DNA of 64,000 nt from Terriglobia bacterium (GTDB lineage: Bacteria > Acidobacteriota > Terriglobia > UBA7540), in assembly GCA_035712365.1 (NCBI GenBank), contig DASTAW010000048.1:62001-126000 (forward strand). Direction: 5' to 3'. Positions within the stretch are counted from its first letter, which is position 1; the number at the start of each line of letters is the position of its first letter. Made by a program: the position numbers and the translations under genes. Under the pieces are notes generated by a model. It was not told the DNA's origin, searched no databases, and worked only from the letters and a program-made list of their open reading frames with translations. This document shows positions 8,711 through 17,211 of this stretch, in pieces.

Positions 8711-9997
8711 ATGCGGATACAAGTGGAGGGCCGGTTCGCACAGAGAATCCTGATGATCTCGCTGATCGCGGGATTTATACTGGCCACCGGATGGATTATA
8801 AAAACCTGCCTCGCTTACCGTGCCGGTCACACCCTGACGATCGACAGCCTTCGGCTGGCTACCCGGCTAAATCCCCGGGACTCCACATACCATGTTCAAC
8901 TGGGCCGCCTGTATCAATACAGCATCGAAAATCCAAAGCCGGCCGAAGCCATTCAGCAGTTCCAGGAAGCCGTCAAGGTGAACCCTTACGATCCGGATGC
9001 CTGGATCAATCTGGCGGCCGCGCACGAATTCCAGGGAGACACTTCCAGCGCTGAAGAAGACTTGCGGCACGCATCCACTCTGGCGCCCAACCTGCCCCAA
9101 TTCCAGTGGACCATTGGAAACTATTTCCTGCTGCACGGAAATACGCAGGAGGCTTTCCAGCACCTGAAAGTAGTACTGGCCGGCTCGCGCCAGTATGACC
9201 GCACGGTCTTCAACGTTGCCTGGAAGGCTTCCGGCAACGCTCAACAGATCCTTGAGCAGCTCATCCCGAATAAACTTCCGGCGGAATTCAGCTATCTGAA
9301 CTATCTGACTGCCGAACAGCGCTTCCCCGAGGCCGCGGCCGTGTGGAAGCGCATTGTGGCAACTCCGGATACCTTCAAGCCGCAAGAAGCCTCAGGCTAC
9401 ATCGACACCCTTGTCAAAACCGGCCAGGCCGGCGCGGCCTACGAGGTCTGGACGGGTCTCCAGGGGAGGGGACTGGTCCAGGCCTCGCCAGGCGGGCCAA
9501 ACCAGAACCTGATGACCAACGGAAATTTTGAAGACCCTCTGCTCAATATGGGGTTCGGCTGGAGAATTCAGGAAGTTCCCGGGGTGTACGCCGGCCTGGA
9601 CACGGCCACCTTTCATTCGCCAGGACATTCACTTTCCGTGCAATTCACCGGAAAGCAGAACTTGAATTATCACCAGCTCTTCCAATTCGTCAGGGTGTCG
9701 GCCAATCACGCGTATGAACTGAAAGCCTTCATGAAAACGCAGGACGTCACCAGCGACAGTGGGCCGCGCCTTGAGGTTGTCGATGCTTACGACCCTCGTG
9801 CACTCGACAAATTTACGCCTGGAATGACAGGGACAAGCGGCGGCTGGAATCCCCTCAACATGGAATTCAAGACCGGACCCAAAACCCAGCTCATCCTTGT
9901 CCTTTTGGTGCGCTCGCCCAGCAGTGCGGACGACGACCCTGGAATCGCCGGTAGAGTCTGGCTCGACGACGTGCAGATCAGCTCTGCGACAGAATGA
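8711..9997 (+). CDS. Membrane-anchored TPR protein with C-terminal carbohydrate-binding-like domain
   Basis: A 428-residue protein of unknown specific role. Residues about 13-35 form one transmembrane helix (LMISLIAGFILATGWII), so most of the chain is probably outside the cytoplasm. Residues about 40-230 contain TPR-like repeats (LNPRDSTYHVQLGRLYQYS, VNPYDPDAWINLAAAHEFQG, APNLPQFQWTIGNYFLLHG). Residues about 265-428 look like a jelly-roll carbohydrate-binding-type module: it opens with NLMTNGNFEDPLLNMGFGW and ends with GRVWLDDVQISSATE, a pattern seen in CBM4/9-like domains. It stands alone between the receptor terminator and a convergent gene. The ATG at 8711 has only a weak GAGG upstream. 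Confidence 0.75.
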   Translation: MRIQVEGRFAQRILMISLIAGFILATGWIIKTCLAYRAGHTLTIDSLRLATRLNPRDSTYHVQLGRLYQYSIENPKPAEAIQQFQEAVKVNPYDPDAWINLAAAHEFQGDTSSAEEDLRHASTLAPNLPQFQWTIGNYFLLHGNTQEAFQHLKVVLAGSRQYDRTVFNVAWKASGNAQQILEQLIPNKLPAEFSYLNYLTAEQRFPEAAAVWKRIVATPDTFKPQEASGYIDTLVKTGQAGAAYEVWTGLQGRGLVQASPGGPNQNLMTNGNFEDPLLNMGFGWRIQEVPGVYAGLDTATFHSPGHSLSVQFTGKQNLNYHQLFQFVRVSANHAYELKAFMKTQDVTSDSGPRLEVVDAYDPRALDKFTPGMTGTSGGWNPLNMEFKTGPKTQLILVLLVRSPSSADDDPGIAGRVWLDDVQISSATE

Positions 9998-10084
9998 GAA
10001 AATAGAGAGCAATAAAATTGGCGCGCGATCAGGACCTTCCACTCGCAACAGGCCCATCGGCCACGACGTAAAACGCTCTCTAAA

Positions 10085-10215
10085 AGGTTGACGAAAAACC
10101 CTCTGTACCACGTCATCCTGAGCGAAGCGAAGGATCTGTTTTGGTCATTTTCAGTGAGATACAGCAGATGCTTCGCTTCGCTCAGCATGACGGGTAACCT
10201 TTTTCAACAACCTGC
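10085..10215. repeat. MITE-like palindromic intergenic repeat, copy 1
   Basis: Element of about 130 bp between two convergent genes. Its ends are imperfect inverted repeats: AGGTTGACGAAAAA (10085-10098) against TTTTTCAACAACCT (10200-10213). Inside lies a perfect 14-bp inverted repeat, TGAGCGAAGCGAAG (10119-10132) with CTTCGCTTCGCTCA (10171-10184). The core CGTCATCCTGAGCGAAGCG recurs in variant form at 49830-49950. It overlaps the last base of the downstream gene's stop codon and may act as a bidirectional terminator. Confidence 0.8.
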
Positions 10216-11543
10216 TAAAGGTGAGAAAAGTGCGTCTGGCAATCATTGCCAAACGTGAATGAATTGATCGTCAGTCCGGAGCGGGTGGGAAATAACTCCA
10301 CCTTGTGGCTGCCGGATTTCGGGTTGGCAGTCAGGTAGTACATCCGCGGCTCACGCACTTCGATGTACGAGTGCCCTTCAGCGTCAAATCGAACGTCAAC
10401 CCCCGCGTTCTGCTTTGTGAGATCTTTTCCGTCCTGACGAATGTAGACTCGTGATGGACGGCCGTGTTCCACATTCATCACAGAATACAATTCCCGCGCG
10501 TGATAGCGCATGACGAGCTCGTCGGTGGAAGGAGCATCTCTGTTTTTCTTTCCGCGGTAGATCATCCCGTTGCTTTGGCCGGAAGTATTTCCCTTATCCG
10601 TTTCCCAGCGCCCTGAGACGGCCGCGTGCCCATCCTCGACGTTGGCCGGAAGGGCGTAATCGATCGCTTTCCCCTTGCGGTACCCTTCTTTGTTGGAAAG
10701 GATCCCACGATCTCCCCACTGGCCCACATACATTTCAGGCGTCGTCTCGCCACAGGACGGAGCAAATGCATTTCTCTCCGGAGGAATCGCGTAACTCGGG
10801 GGGAATTGCAATCCCGGGTGAGCTTCCTTCAGAAGCTGCTGGATGGCGTGTTCCAGCGCGCTGTCTTCGCCTTCGCCGGAACGGTTGTAGCGAATGTAAC
10901 CTTTGGCATCAATCAGGAACCGGTTCGGCCAGGTGGAATTGTGATAGGCGCGCCAGATCAGGAATTTGTCGTCAACCACAACCGGGTAAGGAAGCCCAAA
11001 CCTCCTGACCGCCTCCTTCACGTTAGAAACCTGATAGGCGATGTCGAATTCCGGACAGTGGACACCGACGATTTCAAATCCGTACTTGTGGTATCTCTCA
11101 TACCATTTCTTATTCTCATCGAACGTGCGGACGCAGTTGATACAGGTGTACTCCCAGAAGTCGATCAGAACGACTTTGCCCTTCAGCCCTGCCATCGTCA
11201 GCGGCCTTGAATCTATCCATTGCACGTCAGCCCCGGCCGGGGCCGTTGGCGATTCGGGCATGCCTGGAGATTCCGGCGCACGAGTGTCCGGCGCGCCCCG
11301 AGGAGAGGCTATTGAGGCTGGCGGAGTAGAGGGCGGAGCAGAAAATTGAGAGCTGGGAGATGATTCGACTGGGAATTCCGGCGCGCGCTCGTGCATCTTG
11401 ATCAATCCTGAAGCGCCAGATTCCTGAGGCAGCAGGCGGCCTTGATTCAGCAGGAAGCCGGCCACAAGGCAACAGAAAATGAGCACGGCTCCCGTGACCT
11501 TGAAAGTGGTCCTGCCGGCCAGGTCTGTGTTGAGATCAGACAT
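10215..11543 (-). CDS. Membrane-anchored thioredoxin-like (redoxin / DipZ-type) protein
   Basis: Thiol-disulfide oxidoreductase of 442 residues. A single N-terminal transmembrane helix (about residues 14-34) is followed by a Pro/Ser-rich linker (about 45-105). A redoxin domain follows with the active site WEYTCINC, cysteines 134 and 137, in the context KGKVVLIDFWEYTC. The WPNRFLIDAKGYIRYNRSGEG segment carries the cis-proline region. Residues about 270-442 form a beta-rich C-terminal domain like that attached to thioredoxin in DipZ-type proteins. The active site probably faces the periplasm. The ATG at 11543 gives MSDLNTDLAGRTTF. It is transcribed alone, converging on the TPR gene. Confidence 0.85.
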   Translation of the reverse strand: MSDLNTDLAGRTTFKVTGAVLIFCCLVAGFLLNQGRLLPQESGASGLIKMHERAPEFPVESSPSSQFSAPPSTPPASIASPRGAPDTRAPESPGMPESPTAPAGADVQWIDSRPLTMAGLKGKVVLIDFWEYTCINCVRTFDENKKWYERYHKYGFEIVGVHCPEFDIAYQVSNVKEAVRRFGLPYPVVVDDKFLIWRAYHNSTWPNRFLIDAKGYIRYNRSGEGEDSALEHAIQQLLKEAHPGLQFPPSYAIPPERNAFAPSCGETTPEMYVGQWGDRGILSNKEGYRKGKAIDYALPANVEDGHAAVSGRWETDKGNTSGQSNGMIYRGKKNRDAPSTDELVMRYHARELYSVMNVEHGRPSRVYIRQDGKDLTKQNAGVDVRFDAEGHSYIEVREPRMYYLTANPKSGSHKVELFPTRSGLTINSFTFGNDCQTHFSHL

Positions 11544-11993
11544 AGGTCGTCCTTGGTGCGCAACAGGCGAATCGAACGCGGAATCACAATGATGTTGTTC
11601 CGCCGCTTAGCCCCGGCTCGAACGCCGAACCGGCCAGACCGGCCCAATGCGAAGCGCATGCGGTCGCATCCATTCTATCTGATTTCCATCTAAAAGCTAT
11701 GCAGAGCAGCCCCCGGCCAGTGTCGTCATCTTTCCAACGCACATGGCTGCAGGCGGCCCCACAACGAGGACAGCTTGCCTATAGAATCCCGTGCGTCACT
11801 GATCTCAATCGCGGTCATCTGGGTTGAGAACGACCGTATTGATGATGTCGTGACGCCGGGGTAAAATCTACTGATTGTAACTGAACAATCGGGCCGCATC
11901 CCTGGAAAACCACGCAGGCGCAGGAAAGTAACGGTGATTTTGCTGGTGCATCTACTGATGGAGATGGCGAGACCTTGCAGGCTGAGAGGATGA
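11544..11993. other. Divergent intergenic region, nothing specific seen
   Basis: 450 bp between the divergent thioredoxin-like and fatty-acid-hydroxylase genes. Promoters for both are expected here, but no convincing -35/-10 pair, riboswitch or small gene was found by reading both strands. Confidence 0.4.
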
Positions 11994-12752
11994 ATGGTAA
12001 AGATCGCTTCAGGGGGAACCGTGGCAACTGAACAGCGTGAACACCGGCTGGCACATTCCGATGTGCCGTTTGGCGTCTATAAGCGCCAGCAGGCCCGCAT
12101 TTCCCGGCATCGACTTTACCCGATGACAGTTTTTTACACCTTATATGCACTTGTGGTCCTCTTCTTCGCGCTGCGCTCGCCACGCCCTTTGACGGCGATC
12201 ATTTTCTACGCCTGCGGCCTGCCGATCTGGACTTTCGTGGAATATCTGTTCCACCGCTTTGTGCTGCACGGACGCTTCGCTCCCGGCAAAGGAATCATCC
12301 GCAAGTTCCTGCACGAGCGTCTGGATCCGCTCCACTGGGAACACCATGCGCGGCCTTTCGACGGGCATCATATCAATGGAGAGCTCCGCGACCTGCTCCC
12401 TTTGTTCTTTGTTGCCGCGCCGGTCAGCCTTCTCGCTCCGGTCTACACGCTTCCAGTCCTTTTGGCAGGGGTGGTGCAATGCTATGTGGTCGAGGAATGG
12501 GTCCACCACTCGGTGCATTTTTATAACTTCCGAAGTCCTTACTTCCGTTATATCAAACGGCACCACTTTTACCATCACAGCCCGAAAGGCATGGAAAAGG
12601 GGTATGGCCTGACCAACGGCTTCTGGGATATCGTTTTCAAGACGCGTTATTCCGGCCCGGTGCGGGCAGCTCTTTACCACGGAAAGCGTTCTGCAGCCCC
12701 GCGTACAAACGCCCGGAACCCACAAACTGCGGCCTCCGAGCTTGAGGCATGA
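11994..12752 (+). CDS. Fatty acid hydroxylase / sterol desaturase family membrane protein
   Basis: Di-iron membrane oxygenase family, 252 residues, probably hydroxylating or desaturating a lipid. The histidine clusters that hold the iron pair are present in order: HRFVLHG, DPLHWEHHARPFDGHH, VEEWVHHSVHF and YIKRHHFYHHSP. Several hydrophobic helices separate them (TVFYTLYALVVLFFALRS, LTAIIFYACGLPIW, LFFVAAPVSLLAPVYTLPVL). The ATG at 11994 follows a GAGAGGA Shine-Dalgarno; a GTG at 12021 is an alternative. Its stop overlaps the next gene by 4 bp (ATGA), so translation with the SDR gene is probably coupled and the two enzymes may act on the same lipid. The substrate is unknown. Confidence 0.85.
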   Translation: MVKIASGGTVATEQREHRLAHSDVPFGVYKRQQARISRHRLYPMTVFYTLYALVVLFFALRSPRPLTAIIFYACGLPIWTFVEYLFHRFVLHGRFAPGKGIIRKFLHERLDPLHWEHHARPFDGHHINGELRDLLPLFFVAAPVSLLAPVYTLPVLLAGVVQCYVVEEWVHHSVHFYNFRSPYFRYIKRHHFYHHSPKGMEKGYGLTNGFWDIVFKTRYSGPVRAALYHGKRSAAPRTNARNPQTAASELEA

Positions 12753-13528
12753 GACCTCCCTTCTATTCACTGATTACGGGCGCCTCCAGCGGCATCGGAG
12801 AATGCTTTGCGCGTGAGCTTGCTGGGCGTGGGAAAAATTTGCTTCTGGTCGCCCGATCGAGTGACAAACTGGAGGCGCTGGCAAGCGAACTCAAGCGCGC
12901 ACACAGCATTCTCGCCGAACCTTTGGCGATGGATTTAGGCGAACCCGGGGCAGGCGAACGCCTGGCTCTGCAGGTTGGCGCGCGCGGGCTAGGGATTGAT
13001 CTCCTCATCAATAATGCCGGCTTCGGCGCTCGCGGGAGATTCTGGGAACTGCCCCTCGACAAACAAACGGCCCTGATGCGCCTTCAAATCGAGACGCTGA
13101 TGGAGTTGACTTTTCATCTTCTGCCGGGAATGATTGAGCGGCGAAGTGGCGGAGTCATCAATGTTTCGTCGATGACAGGTTTTCAGCCGATCCCCTACGC
13201 CACAGCATACGCAGCCACAAAGGCCTTTATGAACAGCTTCTCGATGGGGCTTCGGGAAGAGTTGAGGCCTTACGGGGTGGCTGTGGTGACGCTCTGCCCC
13301 GGCGGCACTCGGACCCATTTTGTGAACGTTGGCGCGAGCGAGGGACGGCACAAATTCCCTGGCGGCCCGCAGCCACCAGAGGAGGTGGTGACGGACGCCC
13401 TCGACAAGCTCCAGCGCGGCGGCGGCCTGGTTGTGCCGCGCTTTGTCAACAAGGCCAGCATTTTTGCGCAACGGTTCCTGCCTCGCGAAACCATCGCCAA
13501 AGTGCTGGCCAGGATGAGCAAAACCTGA
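12749..13528 (+). CDS. SDR-family NAD(P)-dependent oxidoreductase
   Basis: Classical short-chain dehydrogenase, 259 residues. The Rossmann motif TGASSGIG lies near residue 9 and is followed by LLLVARSSDKLEAL, an arginine pattern that suggests NADPH. The structural motif NNAG is in DLLINNAGFGARG, the catalytic serine in INVSSMTGF, and the YxxxK pair in YATAYAATKAF. Resembles the DltE/YqjQ type of SDR with broad lipid or ketone substrates. It overlaps the preceding hydroxylase by 4 bp and is likely the second gene of a two-gene operon. Confidence 0.9.
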   Translation: MRPPFYSLITGASSGIGECFARELAGRGKNLLLVARSSDKLEALASELKRAHSILAEPLAMDLGEPGAGERLALQVGARGLGIDLLINNAGFGARGRFWELPLDKQTALMRLQIETLMELTFHLLPGMIERRSGGVINVSSMTGFQPIPYATAYAATKAFMNSFSMGLREELRPYGVAVVTLCPGGTRTHFVNVGASEGRHKFPGGPQPPEEVVTDALDKLQRGGGLVVPRFVNKASIFAQRFLPRETIAKVLARMSKT

Positions 13529-13571
13529 CCAGGAGCAGATCACTTCGCAATTAGCTGGAGTCACCTCAGAG

Positions 13572-13598
13572 TTGTTTTTATTCCCCATAGTCTATAGT
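13572..13598 (+). promoter_or_regulatory. Possible promoter for the membrane-protein gene
   Basis: TATAGT at 13593-13598 is a good -10 box. The upstream TTGTTT at 13572-13577 is 15 bp away, a short spacer, so this is only a tentative promoter about 50 bp before the next start codon. Confidence 0.35.
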
Positions 13599-13648
13599 GT
13601 TAGTCTTGCCTTTGGAGTGTGCGGAACATCGGACCCAGGAATGTTGTT

Positions 13649-14542
13649 ATGAGTGAAAGGGAAGACGGCGTGTCCTGGCTGCACAGGCTGGGGAGTCTCA
13701 TCGCGGTCCTGACGTTTTTCCTTTACGTGACGGGGGCGCTCGGGTCGAGCGCTGGGCAGGCGCCCAACGGTTCCCCAGGTAAGTCCGCGCATGCCGTAAT
13801 GGTTCTGGCTGTTGCGGTAACCGCATTGACCGTTCTTTTCGTTTGGCGGTTGTGGAAGAGCAATTCGCCACGTTACCTGAAAAACCTGGGAGCCATAACG
13901 GTCGCTGTACTTCTTTTACTGGCGCTTGTGGAACTGGGTCCCGTGCCCAATCTTTTTCCCGCAGCAGCAGCGGTTGGCTACACATTCGGCATTCTGACCT
14001 TTTTCTGCCTAACGGTATGCCTGGCACTGTTTACGCGGACCGACTGGCGATGGGATGAGCCGAAAGCACCAGACCTCGCCTCCCCCTCCATCCGGCAAGT
14101 GCTGGTTTTCACAACAACGGCAGTGTTCGTAGAGCCATTCCTGGGAAGGGCCTTCCGGGAACAGGCCATCGGGATTGCGCCGCACCTGGTACTGGGAATT
14201 GCCGCCATGGCCGGCTCGCTATGGGTCCTGGAAATGGCGCTGACCAAGTTTTCGCACCTGCGCGCATTCAAGATCTCGGCAGTCTTCCTCGCGGAAGTGG
14301 TTGGCTTGCAGCTTTTCTTCGGGATCGTATCCTACAGCATGGCCCTCAACGGGCGCGCTGCTCCCGGAACCCAGCCGGGGCTCTCGGTGATGAATGCCAC
14401 TCATGCTGCAGTAGGCGCGCTGGTCCTGGCGACGAGCCTTTTTGTTGCCTGCCAGGGGTTCAAGTATTTTGCGCCCGCAATGTCCGAAGTTTCTTCCGCA
14501 ATTTTGAATGATCATCAACAACCGGAACCGAGGGATGGCTGA
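13649..14542 (+). CDS. Multi-pass membrane protein, possibly heme A synthase (CtaA/COX15)-like
   Basis: About 297 residues with roughly eight hydrophobic helices, apparently two four-helix halves. Histidines sit at helix starts (SWLHRLGSLIAVLTFFLY, KSAHAVMVLAVAVTAL, IAPHLVLGIAAMAGSLW, NATHAAVGALVLATSLF), the pattern of haem-ligating histidines in CtaA-type proteins; this resemblance is weak and is inference. The N-terminal region lacks a recognisable GxGxACPDWP stretch. The ATG at 13649 with AGGA 8-9 bp upstream is preferred over an in-frame GTG at 13619, which has no usable Shine-Dalgarno. No cytochrome oxidase genes lie nearby. Confidence 0.55.
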   Translation: MSEREDGVSWLHRLGSLIAVLTFFLYVTGALGSSAGQAPNGSPGKSAHAVMVLAVAVTALTVLFVWRLWKSNSPRYLKNLGAITVAVLLLLALVELGPVPNLFPAAAAVGYTFGILTFFCLTVCLALFTRTDWRWDEPKAPDLASPSIRQVLVFTTTAVFVEPFLGRAFREQAIGIAPHLVLGIAAMAGSLWVLEMALTKFSHLRAFKISAVFLAEVVGLQLFFGIVSYSMALNGRAAPGTQPGLSVMNATHAAVGALVLATSLFVACQGFKYFAPAMSEVSSAILNDHQQPEPRDG

Positions 14543-14653
14543 ACAGTTTCCAGGCTTGCTGATTTCGAGTGGCACCGGAACTGTCCAACCGCAATTCGCT
14601 TATTGCTAGCGGCCCATCGAGGCATCGCGCGGCACGGTGTATCATAAGAGGCA

Positions 14654-15175
14654 GTGAAAGCCAGAGGGGCAGCCAGGAAAAGATCTACAGGGTTGCTTTC
14701 CGCCCCACAGGAAGGAAGCTTGCCGGCACGGGTATTGGCGATCGACTTTGGTCTCAGGCGCATCGGGCTGGCTGTTTCTGACACCCTGGGCATCACGGCA
14801 CAGGGGATCCCAACTCTTCAGCGAACTGCCGTGCGAAAGGACATCGAATATATACGCGCTGTAGCCCGGGAGTATTCCGTCGGGAGAATCATCGTTGGAA
14901 ACCCAATCGGCCATGCCGGCAAGGCGACTTCAATGTCGCGTCACGCGGCAGATTTTGCCAAAAAACTGGGAGACCGTTCGACCTGCCCGGTGGAGCTTTG
15001 GGACGAGCGATTGACCAGCGCGGAGGCCAACCGCATGCTCAAAACGGCGGGCATCAGCATCAACAAACGCCGACAGGCGGTTGACCGGGTGTCGGCTGTG
15101 CTGCTCCTCCAGAACTACCTGGACCACCATGCCAACCTGGCCGCACAGAATGACGCCGGTGGAGGCCGCCCTTGA
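14654..15175 (+). CDS. ruvX: Putative pre-16S rRNA nuclease / Holliday junction resolvase-like (YqgF/RuvX)
   Basis: YqgF-family RNase-H-fold nuclease, implicated in 16S rRNA 5' maturation. The conserved first strand reads RVLAIDFGLRRIGLAVSD with the catalytic aspartate. VGRIIVGNPIG and the WDERLTSAEANRML motif follow, then a C-terminal RRQAVDRVSAVLLLQNYLD. The GTG start at 14654 has AGAGG just upstream. The product is 173 residues, longer than usual because of about 25 residues before the first strand, so a later start is possible. Its stop overlaps the mltG start (TTGA). Confidence 0.9.
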   Translation: MKARGAARKRSTGLLSAPQEGSLPARVLAIDFGLRRIGLAVSDTLGITAQGIPTLQRTAVRKDIEYIRAVAREYSVGRIIVGNPIGHAGKATSMSRHAADFAKKLGDRSTCPVELWDERLTSAEANRMLKTAGISINKRRQAVDRVSAVLLLQNYLDHHANLAAQNDAGGGRP

Positions 15176-16251
15176 AGAAACGGGTCTTCGCGCTCGTCAT
15201 CCTTCTAGTTGTCGCCGGTCTCGCCGCTGCAGGTGTTGAAATTCTGCGCCCTTATCGCGGTCATGCCGGTCAGGTCATCGTTGAGATTCCACCGGGAACA
15301 CAGGCGCCGGAGATTGCGACCCGGCTGGCGAAGCAAGGCGTGATCTCCCATCAGTGGCCATTCCTCCTGATCTATGGCGCAGGCCGGTGGCGTTATCATG
15401 TCAAAGCAGGTGAGTACCTGTTCGACCGCCCTCTGCGGCCGCTGGACGTCTATCGCAAACTCGTTCGCGGTGAAGTCTATTTCCGCTCGGTCGTTATTCC
15501 TGAAGGCTCCAACCGCTTCGATATCGCGCGAATCCTGCAAAGAAGCCTCGGGACCGACCCTGAAGATTTCCTGCGGGTCACCGAGGAAGCGTCTCCGATC
15601 CATGACCTCGATCCGAAGGCGCAAACGCTCGAGGGATATCTTTTTCCGGACACCTATCGTTTTGAATTCCACCCCACGACGGCACGAATCGCCTTGACCA
15701 TGCTGGCGCGCTTCCGGACGGTTTTGCGTCAGAGCTTTCAAAAAGACCTCAACCAGTCGCATGAGAACCTCCATCAGGTGCTGACGCTCGCGTCCCTGAT
15801 TGAAAAAGAAACCCCGGACCCCGACGAGCGCCCCATCATCGCTCAGGTTTTCGGGTTGCGCTTGCAAAAAGGGATGCTTCTGCAGTGTGATCCTTCCGTG
15901 GCGTATGCTGCCGAGATGGCCCATTTGCCGCCGGCGCCCATCACAGAAAGCGACTTGAATCTGAAGTCGCCTTATAACACGTATGTCCACACCGGGCTGC
16001 CTCCGGGCCCGATCTGCAATCCGGGAAGAGCTTCCATTCTTGCAGCGCTTCATCCTGCTTCCACGGACTATCTCTACTTTGTCAGCAACAATCACGGCGG
16101 CCATCAATTTGCCAGAACGCTTGCGGAACACCAGCGCAACGTGGCGCAGTATCGAAAACAGGCGGCCGCGCTCCGGCACATCGAACCGGACGAAGCGGGA
16201 ACATCGCAACAACGCGCACACACAATTAAGGCAAAAAAGCGGCAACGCTAA
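15172..16251 (+). CDS. mltG: Endolytic peptidoglycan transglycosylase MltG
   Basis: Inner-membrane enzyme that cuts nascent glycan strands. One N-terminal transmembrane helix (residues about 4-22, VFALVILLVVAGLAAAG) is followed by a LysM-like region (VEIPPGTQAPEIATRLAKQG) and the YceG catalytic domain. The signature LASLIEKETPDPDERPIIA carries the catalytic glutamate. QCDPSVAYA and SPYNTYVHTGLPPGPICNPG are the other family signatures. It starts with TTG at 15172 overlapping the ruvX stop, the common ruvX-mltG pairing. The length of 359 residues is normal. Confidence 0.93.
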   Translation: MKKRVFALVILLVVAGLAAAGVEILRPYRGHAGQVIVEIPPGTQAPEIATRLAKQGVISHQWPFLLIYGAGRWRYHVKAGEYLFDRPLRPLDVYRKLVRGEVYFRSVVIPEGSNRFDIARILQRSLGTDPEDFLRVTEEASPIHDLDPKAQTLEGYLFPDTYRFEFHPTTARIALTMLARFRTVLRQSFQKDLNQSHENLHQVLTLASLIEKETPDPDERPIIAQVFGLRLQKGMLLQCDPSVAYAAEMAHLPPAPITESDLNLKSPYNTYVHTGLPPGPICNPGRASILAALHPASTDYLYFVSNNHGGHQFARTLAEHQRNVAQYRKQAAALRHIEPDEAGTSQQRAHTIKAKKRQR

Positions 16252-16446
16252 TTCCTCCGCCGGTGAGGTGTGACACGAAACCAAGGCGCGCGAATCATCT
16301 GGTGATACTGCGAGCGGCGCCATCCGGCGCGGGCCTGCGTGCTCGAGAAGGTTTTTCCATTTAGTTTTTCTTCGAGACAATTTACAATCCCTGTTTACCC
16401 GTTTTTCAGTCTGCATGCCAGCGTTCGATGAAACGAGTCCTATTTG

Positions 16447-16455
16447 AAAAAGGAG
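16447..16455 (+). promoter_or_regulatory. Ribosome binding site deciding the pyrF start
   Basis: AAAAAGGAG lies 6 bp before the GTG at 16462. An upstream in-frame TTG at 16444 overlaps this site and is therefore unlikely to be the start. Confidence 0.7.
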
Positions 16456-16461
16456 ATTGCA

Positions 16462-17211
16462 GTGCAGGTCCGAGACAAGCTGATTGTTGCGCTAGATTTT
16501 AGCACCGCTGAGGCCGCCACGCAGATGACGGACAAACTGCGCGGCCGCGCCGGCATGTTCAAAGTCGGGATGGAGGCATTCACCGCGGAAGGTCCGATGC
16601 TGGCCCGGTATCTGGTCGATTCGGGAGAAAAGGTGTTCCTCGATCTGAAGTTTCTTGACATCCCCAATACCGTTCGCGGCGCCTGCCGGGTGGCGGCGAA
16701 TATGGGAGTCACGCTGCTGAACGTCCACGCCCTGGGCGGAAGAAACATGCTGCGTGCGGCGCTCGATGGAGCCGCGGAAGGCGCAACCGGAAGTCGGCCC
16801 CGTCCGCTGGTGCTCGCCGTGACCATCCTCACCAGTCTGGCTGCCGGAGACCTGGATGAAATGGGCATCGCCGGCCCTCCCGAGAGCGCCGTTCTTCGCA
16901 TGGCGCGCCTGGCGCAGTCCGAGGGGCTGGACGGCGTAGTGGCATCTGCACGAGAAGTTTCCGCTCTACGCAAAGAATGTGGGCCGGAGTTTGTGATTGT
17001 TACTCCGGGCATCCGGCCCGCGGGTGCTGCTGCAGACGATCAGTCCCGTACCGCAACGCCGCAGGCTGCTCTCGATTCCGGAGCAGACTATCTGGTTGTC
17101 GGCCGGCCCATCACTGCGGCCTCCGACCCGGCCGCAGCGGCAGAAGCAATCCTGGAGGAGATGCGCAAATCCTCCGGACATATTCCAAAATCCTCAGAGG
17201 GCAGTTCATGA
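16462..17211 (+). CDS. pyrF: Orotidine 5'-phosphate decarboxylase
   Basis: Last step of de novo UMP synthesis (OMP to UMP plus CO2). The TIM-barrel begins KLIVALDFSTAEAA and carries the catalytic Asp-x-Lys-x-x-Asp pattern in KVFLDLKFLDIPNT. Further family segments are VTLLNVHALGG, VTILTSL, VIVTPGIRP and the phosphate-binding DYLVVGRPI. The GTG start at 16462 is chosen for its Shine-Dalgarno. The stop overlaps the pyrE ATG (ATGA), so pyrF-pyrE is a coupled pair for consecutive pathway steps. Confidence 0.95.
   Translation: MQVRDKLIVALDFSTAEAATQMTDKLRGRAGMFKVGMEAFTAEGPMLARYLVDSGEKVFLDLKFLDIPNTVRGACRVAANMGVTLLNVHALGGRNMLRAALDGAAEGATGSRPRPLVLAVTILTSLAAGDLDEMGIAGPPESAVLRMARLAQSEGLDGVVASAREVSALRKECGPEFVIVTPGIRPAGAAADDQSRTATPQAALDSGADYLVVGRPITAASDPAAAAEAILEEMRKSSGHIPKSSEGSS

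Noticed and set aside
8323-8787. Minus-strand frame of 154 codons over the end of the TonB receptor and the terminator
   Set aside because: It runs across a clear terminator hairpin and antisense to a well-supported gene; high-GC DNA gives many such long shadow frames.
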